Of a stretch of DNA of 37,336 bases, positions 23,168 to 29,789 are shown one piece after another. Each line of letters begins with the position of its first letter. Position 1 is the stretch's first letter. The notes below the pieces were generated by a model that saw nothing but the letters and a program-made list of their open reading frames with translations, did not search any database and was not told the origin of the DNA. Made by a program: the position numbers and the translations under genes. Source of the stretch: Clostridiales bacterium UBA6388 (GTDB lineage Bacteria; Bacillota; Clostridia; Oscillospirales; Oscillospiraceae); NCBI GenBank assembly GCA_002437575.1, contig DJQK01000007.1, positions 1 to 37,336 of the forward strand, read 5' to 3'.

Positions 23168-24442
23168 TTATTTCGTGTATTCGAATTCGAAATCGAAAAT
23201 GCTGACCGTGTCGCCGTCCTGAATGCCCATCTCCTCGAGGCGTTCAAAAAGGCCGGATTTTCGCAGCTGCCGGTCAAAGTACATCCGCGACTCGTAGTCG
23301 TCGAAGTTGATGTCGTTCATCAGCTTCATGATCCACGGCCCGGAGACGACCCACACGTCGTCGTACTGCTGGATACTCAGCTCCTTCGCGTCGCCTGCCT
23401 CGGCCAGAGGCTTGACATATTCCGGCTCGTAGACCGTCACGGGCGGCAGATTCGCGAGCTTTCCGGCCACGGTGCGCATGAGCTCCTTCGTGCCCTTTGT
23501 CGTGGCCGCGGAGATGACGTAAAATTCATACCCCTGCGCCTCGACATGGGCCTTCAAACGCTCTAAATTGTCGCTGTCCGGCGGAAGAAGGTCGGCTTTA
23601 TTGGCCGCGACGATCATGGGCCGGGCGGCAAGGTCGGGAGAGTACTGCCGCAGCTCTTCGTTGATCTTTTCAAAATCATCGACCGGGTCTCTGCCTTCGC
23701 TGCCGGACACGTCCACGATGTGGATGAGCAGCCGGCATCTGTCAATGTGCCGCAGAAAATCGTGCCCCAGACCCACGCCGTCTGCCGCGCCCTCGATGAT
23801 GCCGGGGATATCGGCCATGACGAATGAGACGCCGTCGGCAACGTAAATGACGCCGAGGTTCGGGTAGAGCGTCGTAAAGTGATAGTTCGCGATCTTCGGA
23901 TGCGCGTTGGACGTGACGGACAGAAGCGTCGATTTGCCGACGTTCGGAAATCCCACCAGACCCACGTCCGCGAGCAGCTTGAGCTCTAAAATGACCTCGT
24001 GCTCCTCGCCGGGAAGACCGGCTTTGGCAAAGCGCGGCACCTGACGCGTCGGGGTCGCAAAATGCTGGTTGCCCCAGCCGCCGCGGCCGCCCTTGCAGAG
24101 CACATAGTCCTCCGAATCGGACATATCCTTGATGACCTCGTTCGTCTCACTGTCGCGCACGACCGTTCCGCGCGGGACTTTAATGATCAGGTCTTCGCCG
24201 CGCTTTCCCTTGCACCGGCCGCCCTGACCGTCCATCCCGTTGGGCGCAACATATTTGCGTTTGTAGCGAAAATCCATCAGCGTCGACAGATTATCGTCCA
24301 CGCGCAGCACGATCGACCCGCCGTTTCCGCCGTCGCCGCCGTCCGGGCCGCCTGCCGCCACATATTTTTCGCGGTGAAAAGCGATCGCGCCATTGCCGCC
24401 CGCGCCCGCCTTCACATAAATTTTTGTTTTATCAATAAACAT
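23168..24442 (-). CDS. obgE: GTPase Obg/CgtA
   Basis: Essential ribosome-associated GTPase involved in 50S maturation and stress signalling, and needed for sporulation in Bacillus. The 424-residue product has the glycine-rich Obg fold (MFIDKTKIYVKAGAGGNGAI, GGPDGGDGGNGGSIVLR), the G domain (GFPNVGKSTLLS, ADIPGIIEGAADGVGLG, NKADLL), and a C-terminal OCT-like domain. GGAGGA precedes the ATG at 24440-24442. It ends the leftward rplU-prp-rpmA-obgE cluster, but a structured repeat (copy C) separates it from rpmA. No separate promoter was identified in that gap. Full length. Confidence 0.97.
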   Translation of the reverse strand: MFIDKTKIYVKAGAGGNGAIAFHREKYVAAGGPDGGDGGNGGSIVLRVDDNLSTLMDFRYKRKYVAPNGMDGQGGRCKGKRGEDLIIKVPRGTVVRDSETNEVIKDMSDSEDYVLCKGGRGGWGNQHFATPTRQVPRFAKAGLPGEEHEVILELKLLADVGLVGFPNVGKSTLLSVTSNAHPKIANYHFTTLYPNLGVIYVADGVSFVMADIPGIIEGAADGVGLGHDFLRHIDRCRLLIHIVDVSGSEGRDPVDDFEKINEELRQYSPDLAARPMIVAANKADLLPPDSDNLERLKAHVEAQGYEFYVISAATTKGTKELMRTVAGKLANLPPVTVYEPEYVKPLAEAGDAKELSIQQYDDVWVVSGPWIMKLMNDINFDDYESRMYFDRQLRKSGLFERLEEMGIQDGDTVSIFDFEFEYTK

Positions 24443-24469
24443 TAAGAATCCTCCTTATTCCAGGGAGTC

Positions 24470-24658
24470 CAGCCTCGCAGAGTTTCGCGTCCGCAGACGC
24501 GAAATAAAATGGAAATCCATTGTATCCGGCGGCTCCGCCGACCGGAACAATACCTCTCACCGTGCAAGTGTGAGCTTTTCGCGCAAAGCGCAAATAGCTT
24601 GCGCGCAGTCACGGTGCAATCCTTTTTCAAGGAGGTGCTCCGCGCCTTCTTGAAAAAA
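24470..24658 (-). repeat. Structured intergenic repeat, copy C
   Basis: Full minus-strand copy between rpmA and obgE. Hairpin 1 is TTTTTCAAG/CTTGAAAAA with an inner extension (24623-24657). The closing stem is CACCGTG (5' arm, at 24610-24616) with CACGGTG (at 24558-24564). Hairpin 3 is AGCTATTTGCGC/GCGCGAAAAGCT, one mismatch and one wobble. Hairpins 4 to 6 and the ACTCTGCGAGG end match copy A. Hairpin 1 overlaps the T tract of the rpmA terminator. Confidence 0.85.
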
Positions 24659-24687
24659 GTCCCCCGAACGCGAGAGGCGTTCGGGGG
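24652..24687 (-). terminator. Rho-independent terminator of rpmA
   Basis: Minus strand CCCCCGAACGC pairs with GCGTTCGGGGG across CTCTC, followed by a T6 tract that is also the start of repeat copy C. Confidence 0.85.
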
Positions 24688-24699
24688 TTTCGCTGCAAA

Positions 24700-24981
24700 T
24701 TACTGTTCTGCGTACACAGAGCACATCTTGCGATCCTTGCCCAGGCGCTCGAACTTGACCTTGCCGTCAATCAGAGCGAACAGGGTATCGTCCTTGCCGA
24801 TACCGACGTTGTTGCCCGGATGGATGTGCGTGCCTCTCTGGCGAACGAGAATGTTGCCAGCCAGAACGAACTGACCGTCTGCGCGCTTGGCACCGAGTCT
24901 CTTGGATTCGGAATCACGGCCGTTCTTGGTCGAGCCGCCGCCTTTCTTGTGCGCGAAGAACTGGAAACTCATCTTAAGCAT
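24700..24981 (-). CDS. rpmA: 50S ribosomal protein L27 with cleavable N-terminal extension
   Basis: L27 reaches the peptidyl transferase centre of the 50S subunit. The 93-residue product starts MLKMSFQFFAHKKGGGSTKN. In Firmicutes the first nine residues are removed by Prp between FF and A, exposing the functional AHKKGG terminus; the motif is intact here with S-F-Q-F-F in place of the usual L-Q-F-F. The ATG at 24979-24981 follows GGAGGTG and overlaps the end of prp by eight bases. Internal ATG 24972 would lack a site. Continues RLGAKRADGQFVLAGNIL and RQRGTHIHPGNNVGIGKD. Confidence 0.97.
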   Translation of the reverse strand: MLKMSFQFFAHKKGGGSTKNGRDSESKRLGAKRADGQFVLAGNILVRQRGTHIHPGNNVGIGKDDTLFALIDGKVKFERLGKDRKMCSVYAEQ

Positions 24982-25309
24982 CGTTTGACACCTCCAAAAC
25001 TTCGATATAATCAGGGTAATCATCCCGCAGGGAGCAAAGCGTCAGCATCATGCCGGTCAGGACCGCCTGTACTGCCTCTTCGTTTTCGCACGCTGCGGGC
25101 AGAGTCAGGGAAATACGTGCCTCGTCTTCCTTCACTCTGGTTTTTGCGTGCTCGCCAAGCACATCGCCTATCGTGCACTCTGCGAGCTTTACGGCTGTGG
25201 AGACTGCCGCGCACACAATGTCGCTGCCCTCTTCCGCATAGCCGCTGTGGCCCGAACAGCTGAATCCGGTGATTCGGCCGTCCTGATCAAAAAATTCGAC
25301 TCTGGTCAT
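24974..25309 (-). CDS. prp: Ribosomal-processing cysteine protease Prp
   Basis: Prp cleaves the N-terminal extension from L27, an essential step in many Firmicutes. The 111-residue protein keeps the catalytic pair His21 (CSGHSGYAEEGSD) and Cys33 (DIVCAAVSTAVKL) at the usual 12-residue spacing. It sits between rplU and rpmA, overlapping rpmA, the canonical location. The start ATG 25307-25309 lies next to the rplU stop. Length matches YsxB (about 112). Confidence 0.95.
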   Translation of the reverse strand: MTRVEFFDQDGRITGFSCSGHSGYAEEGSDIVCAAVSTAVKLAECTIGDVLGEHAKTRVKEDEARISLTLPAACENEEAVQAVLTGMMLTLCSLRDDYPDYIEVLEVSNDA

Positions 25310-25310
25310 C

Positions 25311-25622
25311 TTACAGAGCGATTTTTTCGATCTGGACCTTGGTATAAGGCTGTCTGTGGCCCTGGAGGGACTTGGAGTCCTTCTTCGGACGGTACTTGAA
25401 GACGCGGATCTTCTTGCCCTTGCCGTTCTTCAGAACCTTCGCCTCAACCTTGGCGCCGTCGACGACGGGAGTACCGAACTTGGAGTTTTCCCCATCGACA
25501 ACTGCCAGAACCTGATCGAACGTCACGGTCGTGTCAGCCTCCGCCGCGAGCTTCTCGATGTAGATCACATCGCCCTCTTTGACGTTGTACTGCTTACCGC
25601 CGGTAACGATAATAGCCTGCAT
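25311..25622 (-). CDS. rplU: 50S ribosomal protein L21
   Basis: L21 of the large subunit, early assembly protein. The product reads MQAIIVTGGKQYNVKEGDVI, then YIEKLAAEADTTVTFDQVLA, and ends with the family HRQPYTKVQIEKI. The ATG at 25620-25622 aligns with most L21 proteins; an in-frame ATG at 25626-25628 would add two residues and lies closer to the TAGGTG site. First gene of the operon, with a consensus promoter and a leader that may be a ribosomal-protein leader element. Confidence 0.96.
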   Translation of the reverse strand: MQAIIVTGGKQYNVKEGDVIYIEKLAAEADTTVTFDQVLAVVDGENSKFGTPVVDGAKVEAKVLKNGKGKKIRVFKYRPKKDSKSLQGHRQPYTKVQIEKIAL

Positions 25623-25634
25623 AGTCATTTGCAC

Positions 25635-25700
25635 CTACCTTTTTTGTAGACTCGCTCTGAAGGCGTGGGTATCCCCAGCTTCTGCCTCTTCGATGCGGCC
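25635..25700 (-). ncRNA. Candidate L21 leader (5' UTR regulatory structure)
   Basis: The ~70-nt transcribed leader of rplU in Firmicutes often carries the L21 leader motif. Here the leader contains GC-rich pairing segments (GGGGATACCC and GGCAGAAGC region) and an A6 run before the ribosome site. The call rests mainly on location; structure matching was not possible by eye. Confidence 0.4.
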
Positions 25701-25705
25701 TGAAA

Positions 25706-25734
25706 ATTATAACATTTGAAGCTTCCCTTGTCAA
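25706..25734 (-). promoter_or_regulatory. Consensus SigA promoter of the rplU operon
   Basis: Minus strand TTGACA (25729-25734), a 17-nt spacer, then TATAAT (25706-25711); a perfect consensus match. Confidence 0.95.
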
Positions 25735-25788
25735 ACACTTTTTTGCGTTTTTCAAAGCTTTCTGCGCAGTTTTTCGCGCATTCTCCTG

Positions 25789-26223
25789 TTAACCGTCCAG
25801 TCTTCTGAGCGGCGCGCAAATTTCTCCCAGGCATTCGCCCGCTTCCATCGAAAGCTCACTCTTTTTCGCAAGATCGGCAAGCGTCAGATAGCCGGTAAGC
25901 CCGCCCTGCCCCGTGACAGGGAGCCTTCGCACCTGCTCGCGCGCCATGAGCTGCGCAGCCATCGAAACGTCCATCGTCTCGGGGACGCTCACAAGTCTTC
26001 TCGTCATCACGCTTCCGACGCGCACGCTTCCGGCGTTTTTGTCCGCGGCCAGACACCGGACGACCAGGTCCCGGTCCGTCACCATGCCGCAGAGGTTCCC
26101 ATCTAACCTGCGCACCGGAAGGCTTCCGAGATTGTACCGCGCCATGAGCCTCGCCGCCACGTCCGCCGACTCGTATTCTCCCACGCAGATCACATTTTTC
26201 GTCATGCAGTCTTTGACCTTCAT
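25789..26223 (-). CDS. Tandem CBS domain protein
   Basis: A 144-residue cytosolic protein made of two CBS domains: MKVKDCMTKNVICVGEYESA then SLPVRRLDGNLCGMVTDRDL, and VGSVMTRRLVSVPETMDVSM then VRRLPVTGQGGLTGYLTLAD. CBS pairs usually bind adenosine nucleotides and regulate partners; here the partner is unknown. ATG 26221-26223 follows TGGAGGT; a GTG or ATG at 26235 lacks a site. It lies just after the terminator of nfnB and may depend on read-through. Similar stand-alone CBS proteins are common in Firmicutes. Confidence 0.9.
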   Translation of the reverse strand: MKVKDCMTKNVICVGEYESADVAARLMARYNLGSLPVRRLDGNLCGMVTDRDLVVRCLAADKNAGSVRVGSVMTRRLVSVPETMDVSMAAQLMAREQVRRLPVTGQGGLTGYLTLADLAKKSELSMEAGECLGEICAPLRRLDG

Positions 26224-26242
26224 ACGTACCTCCATATAATAA

Positions 26243-26275
26243 GAAAAACCCCGGCAGCAGAATTGCCGCCGGGGC
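26243..26275 (-). terminator. Rho-independent terminator of nfnAB
   Basis: Minus strand CCCCGGC...GCCGGGG hairpin followed by TTTTTC, about 45 nt past the nfnB stop. Confidence 0.85.
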
Positions 26276-26320
26276 TTCGTGCTTATGAAGATCGTACCCA
26301 GTTTTCAGGGGATGTAAACC

Positions 26321-27709
26321 TTATTTGCCAGAGAGCTTGCGGTCGATGGCTTCGGCAGCCTTCTTGCCCGCGCCCATGGCGAGGATGACGGTGGCCGCGC
26401 CGGTGACAGCGTCGCCGCCCGCGAAGACGTTCTCGCGCGTGGTCATTTCGTTCTCGTCGACGATGATGCCGCCCTTCTTGTTCGTTTCCAGACCCGGAGT
26501 CGTGGAGCGAATCAGCGGGTTCGGGCTCGTACCGAGGGCCATGATGACGGTATCGACATCGAGCACAAACTCGCTTCCTTCGATGGGGATCGGACGGCGG
26601 CGGCCGGAAGCGTCGGGCTCGCCGAGCTCCATTTTGATGCACTTCATGCCATTCACGCGGCCGTCTTCACCGCCGAGGATCTCGACCGGGTTCGTCAGCG
26701 TCATGAACTCGATGCCCTCTTCCTTGGCGTGGTGCTGCTCTTCGAGTCTCGCGGGCATTTCGGCCTCGCCGCGGCGATAGACGATATAGACCTTCTCCGC
26801 GCCCATACGCTTGGCGCAGCGGGCCGCATCCATCGCAACGTTGCCGCCGCCGACGATCGCCGCCGCGTGGCTGACCAGGATCGGGGTGTCATATTCTTCC
26901 TTATAGGCCTTCATGAGGTTGATGCGCGTGAGGTATTCGTTCGCCGAGCACACGCCCTTGAGTTCCTCGCCCGGAATGTGCATGAACATCGGAAGACCCG
27001 CGCCGGAGCCGACGAAGACGGCCTTGAAGCCCATCTCGTCAAACAGCTCGTCGATGGACAGAACCTTGCCGATGACCATATCGGTCATGACCGTAACGCC
27101 CTGCGCCTTGAGCTTTTCTACCTCGTTTGCGACGATCGCCTTGGGAAGACGGAACTCGGGGATACCGTAGACCAGAACGCCGCCCGCGGTGTGCAGCGCC
27201 TCAAAGATCGAGACCTCGTAGCCCTTCTTGGCAAGCTCGGACGCGCAGGTCAGACCCGACGGGCCGGAGCCGACGACTGCGACCTTGATGCCGTTGGAGG
27301 GCGCCTTTTCCGGCATGGCGTTGACGTTCTCGCGGTACCAGTCGGCGACGAAGCGCTCGAGTCTTCCGATGGCGACAGGTTCGCCCTTTGCACCGCGCAC
27401 GCACTTCGACTCGCACTGCGTCTCCTGCGGACACACACGGCCGGAAAGCGCCGGCAGCGCGTTCGTGGAGGTGATGATCTCATAGGCCGCGGCAAAATCG
27501 CCCTCGGCGACCTTCGCGATGAATTCGGGGATGCGGATGTTGACCGGGCAGCCCTCGACGCACTTCGGCTTCTTACAGTTCAGACACCGCTGCGCCTCGT
27601 TGATAGCCATTTCTGCGGTGTAGCCGAGCGTAACTTCCTTGAAATTCTTATTACGGACATTGGGTTCCTGCTCCGGCATCGGAGTTTTCGTCATCTGCAT
27701 ATTCGCCAT
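26321..27709 (-). CDS. nfnB: NfnB/GltD-like NADPH-binding subunit (annotated gltA, glutamate synthase NADPH small-type)
   Basis: A 462-residue flavoprotein with an N-terminal 4Fe-4S domain (CLNCKKPKCVEGCPVNIRIP, CPQETQCESKCVRG) and two Rossmann FAD/NADPH domains (VAVVGSGPSGLTCASELAKK, AAIVGGGNVAMDAARCAKRM, AGGDAVTGAATVILAMGAGK). Alone it resembles GltD of glutamate synthase, but its immediate partner upstream is an NfnA-type subunit, which makes the electron-bifurcating transhydrogenase NfnAB (NADH + reduced ferredoxin with NADP+) the better call. The start ATG 27707-27709 has a GGAGGAG site. It lies 15 nt downstream of nfnA. No glutamate synthase large subunit lies in the window. Confidence 0.88.
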   Translation of the reverse strand: MANMQMTKTPMPEQEPNVRNKNFKEVTLGYTAEMAINEAQRCLNCKKPKCVEGCPVNIRIPEFIAKVAEGDFAAAYEIITSTNALPALSGRVCPQETQCESKCVRGAKGEPVAIGRLERFVADWYRENVNAMPEKAPSNGIKVAVVGSGPSGLTCASELAKKGYEVSIFEALHTAGGVLVYGIPEFRLPKAIVANEVEKLKAQGVTVMTDMVIGKVLSIDELFDEMGFKAVFVGSGAGLPMFMHIPGEELKGVCSANEYLTRINLMKAYKEEYDTPILVSHAAAIVGGGNVAMDAARCAKRMGAEKVYIVYRRGEAEMPARLEEQHHAKEEGIEFMTLTNPVEILGGEDGRVNGMKCIKMELGEPDASGRRRPIPIEGSEFVLDVDTVIMALGTSPNPLIRSTTPGLETNKKGGIIVDENEMTTRENVFAGGDAVTGAATVILAMGAGKKAAEAIDRKLSGK

Positions 27710-27724
27710 TGTTCTTCTCCTCCC

Positions 27725-28579
27725 TTACTTGATGAGATCTTCGCCCAGCTTCTCAAGACGGCACTTGTGCGTCTGGCGGACCTCGGCCTCACGCTCGCGG
27801 TACACGCCGTTGCGGTTCATGAGCTCGGCGTAGTCGACCTTGTGGCCGTCGAAATCGGGGCCGTCGACGCAGGCGAACTTCACCTCGCCGCCGACCGTCA
27901 CACGACAGCCGCCGCACATACCGGTGCCGTCGACCATGATCGGGTTCAGAGAGACAATGGTCTTCACGCCGAAGGGCTCGGTGGTCTTGGAGACGAATTT
28001 CATCATCGGGATCGGGCCGATGGCCAGCACCTCGTCATACTGCGTGCCGGCCTCCAGCAGCTGCTGAAGCTTGACGGTGACAAAGCCGTGCTCGCCGTAG
28101 CTGCCGTCGTCGGTCATGAGATACAGATGGTCGCACGCGGCCTTGAACTCGTCTTCCAGAATGACGATGTCCTTGTTGCGGAAGCCGATGATGACGTCGA
28201 CCTCGACGCCCGCTTCCTTAAAGGCCTTTGCAGACGGATACGCGATCGCGCAGCCGACGCCGCCGCCGACGACGCAAACGCGCTTTTTGCCCTCAACGTC
28301 GGTGGGCTTGCCGAGCGGGCCGACGAAGTCCTGAATGTAATCGCCCTCGTTCATGCTGCCGAGAAGCTCGGTGGACAGACCGACCTTCTGGAAGATGATG
28401 GCAACGGTCCCCTTTTCGCGGTCGTAGCCGGCGATCGTCAGCGGCACGCGCTCAGACTTGTCGTCCACACGGAAAATGATGAACTGACCGGCCTTGGCCT
28501 TCCTGGCGACGAACGGAGCTTCGATCTCCATGTACGTCACCGCGGAATTGAGTTCCTTTTTGCACACAATTTTGTACAT
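27725..28579 (-). CDS. nfnA: NfnA: ferredoxin-NADP+ reductase subunit alpha
   Basis: A 284-residue FNR-type subunit with FAD and NAD domains and a C-terminal 2Fe-2S site (MCGGCRV, then FACVDGPDFDGHKVD). It starts MYKIVCKKELNSAVTYMEIE and carries RVPLTIAGYDREKGTVAI (flavin) and VCVVGGGVGCAIAYPSAKAF (NAD). With NfnB it forms a cytosolic bifurcating transhydrogenase typical of anaerobic clostridia. The ATG at 28577-28579 follows AAGGGATG. It is the first gene of the pair, behind a strong promoter; the ~100-nt leader is GC-rich with a repeated GGCGGCG but no recognised riboswitch. Confidence 0.92.
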   Translation of the reverse strand: MYKIVCKKELNSAVTYMEIEAPFVARKAKAGQFIIFRVDDKSERVPLTIAGYDREKGTVAIIFQKVGLSTELLGSMNEGDYIQDFVGPLGKPTDVEGKKRVCVVGGGVGCAIAYPSAKAFKEAGVEVDVIIGFRNKDIVILEDEFKAACDHLYLMTDDGSYGEHGFVTVKLQQLLEAGTQYDEVLAIGPIPMMKFVSKTTEPFGVKTIVSLNPIMVDGTGMCGGCRVTVGGEVKFACVDGPDFDGHKVDYAELMNRNGVYREREAEVRQTHKCRLEKLGEDLIK

Positions 28580-28682
28580 CTTGTTTCATCCCTTCAAAAG
28601 ATTCCTGACGCCGCCGCTTGCTCTGCCGGAGTTTACGGCGCCGCCGCCTGCTTTTCTTTCGAAAAGTCCCATACGGTTCCCT

Positions 28683-28711
28683 ATTATAGCACGCAGCCTG
28701 TTACCTGTAAA
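28683..28711 (-). promoter_or_regulatory. Promoter of nfnAB
   Basis: Minus strand TTTACA (28706-28711), a 17-nt spacer, then TATAAT (28683-28688). Confidence 0.85.
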
Positions 28712-28728
28712 CCCTAATCGATACCTTT

Positions 28729-29634
28729 TTACGGATTTGCAATAACAATGTTTTCTCTGCGTACCATTTGCCAGGAAAAATCCCCCGCAAGCTCTGCCGC
28801 GCGGATCGGAGTGCTGTGCTCCAGAAGTCCGCAGGCGTGTGCCAGAAGTCCCAATAAGGCCTCCGGCGTATACCGCAGGCGCAGCGCGCCCATGTCCAGG
28901 TCCCGTTCGCGTTTGGAAAGACGCCGTCCGTCCGGCGCCAGAAGCAGCGGCACATGATAGTACGCGGGCTCGGGTAAGCCCAGCTGCCGCTGGAGCCAGA
29001 TCTGCCGCGGCGTGGAGGAAAGAAGATCGCTTCCCCGCACCACCTGCGTCACACCTGCGTCCGCGTCGTCGGTCACGACCGCCAGCTGGTAGGCGTAAAC
29101 GCCGTCGGCCCGGCGCACGATAAAATCGCCGCACGACGCCGCCAGATCCTGTGCGTAATACCCCTGCAGGCCGTCGGTAAAAAAGACCGTCTCGTCCGGG
29201 ACCTTTATGCGCCAGCAGGGCGGCTTCGTTTTCATCGCACGCTCTTCCGGCGTTAAGCTCCGGCACGTTCCGGCGTATAACAGCGTTCCGTCCGACGCGT
29301 GGGGCGCAGACGCCGCGTGCAGCTCGCCGCGCGAACAGTAGCAGGGGTAGACAAGCCCCTTTTCCTCCAGCCGCGAGAACGCTTCGCGGTAGGCCCCCAT
29401 CCGGAGCGACTGCTGCGTCTGCTCTTCGTCCCAAAAAAGGCCCAGCCACTCGAGATCGCGCCTCAGCGTATCGGCGTATTCCGGACGGCAGCGGTCGGGG
29501 TCAAGGTCTTCGATGCGAAGCACCAGCCTCCCGCCGCAGCTTCTGACCGACAGCCATGCAAGCATGGCCGAAAAAACGTTTCCCAGATGCATCCTTCCAC
29601 TGGGACTTGGCGCAAAGCGTCCGATTTGCTGCAT
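28729..29634 (-). CDS. gluQ: Glutamyl-Q tRNA(Asp) synthetase
   Basis: Truncated class I synthetase-like enzyme that attaches glutamate to queuosine-34 of tRNA(Asp). The 301-residue product has the HIGH-type PSGRMHLGN near its N-terminus, then LRIEDLDPDRCRPEYADTLR, a zinc-type cysteine cluster (YPCYCSRGEL, YAGTCR) and the KMSKS-type RRLSKRERD. It lacks the anticodon-binding domain of GltX, as GluQ does. The ATG at 29632-29634 follows AAAGGAGG. It ends only 18 bases before the -35 of the nfnAB promoter. Standalone gene. Confidence 0.93.
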   Translation of the reverse strand: MQQIGRFAPSPSGRMHLGNVFSAMLAWLSVRSCGGRLVLRIEDLDPDRCRPEYADTLRRDLEWLGLFWDEEQTQQSLRMGAYREAFSRLEEKGLVYPCYCSRGELHAASAPHASDGTLLYAGTCRSLTPEERAMKTKPPCWRIKVPDETVFFTDGLQGYYAQDLAASCGDFIVRRADGVYAYQLAVVTDDADAGVTQVVRGSDLLSSTPRQIWLQRQLGLPEPAYYHVPLLLAPDGRRLSKRERDLDMGALRLRYTPEALLGLLAHACGLLEHSTPIRAAELAGDFSWQMVRRENIVIANP

Positions 29635-29733
29635 GATTTGCCTCCTTTCGTTTCTCCGCGCTGGGTCTTCGCGGCTCGGGCGCGCTGCTTTGGCAAAGAC
29701 TTTGGACGCCGCGCTTTCGCGGCATCGTATGCG

Positions 29734-29772
29734 CAAAATGCCCATGCGCGTGGGTCCGGCGCGTGGGCATTT
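29734..29772 (-). terminator. Rho-independent terminator of the Na/Pi cotransporter gene
   Basis: Minus strand AAATGCCCA...TGGGCATTTT stem extended by a GCGC pairing, with T residues after it, starting about 18 nt past the stop codon. Confidence 0.75.
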
Positions 29773-29789
29773 GGGAATTTTTGTGGTTT

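Noticed and set aside
26321..27709. Glutamate synthase small subunit (GltD)
   Set aside because: No large subunit is present, and the adjacent gene is NfnA with a 2Fe-2S site, so the NfnAB transhydrogenase fits better.
26729..28717. 662-residue open frame on the plus strand
   Set aside because: Antisense of nfnA and nfnB, which have clear motifs; the frame has shadow-type composition.
29640..29772. Further copy of the structured repeat near gluQ
   Set aside because: The hairpins there (ATGCCCA/TGGGCAT) lack the linker, the conserved boxes and the ACTCTGCGAGG end; they act as a terminator.
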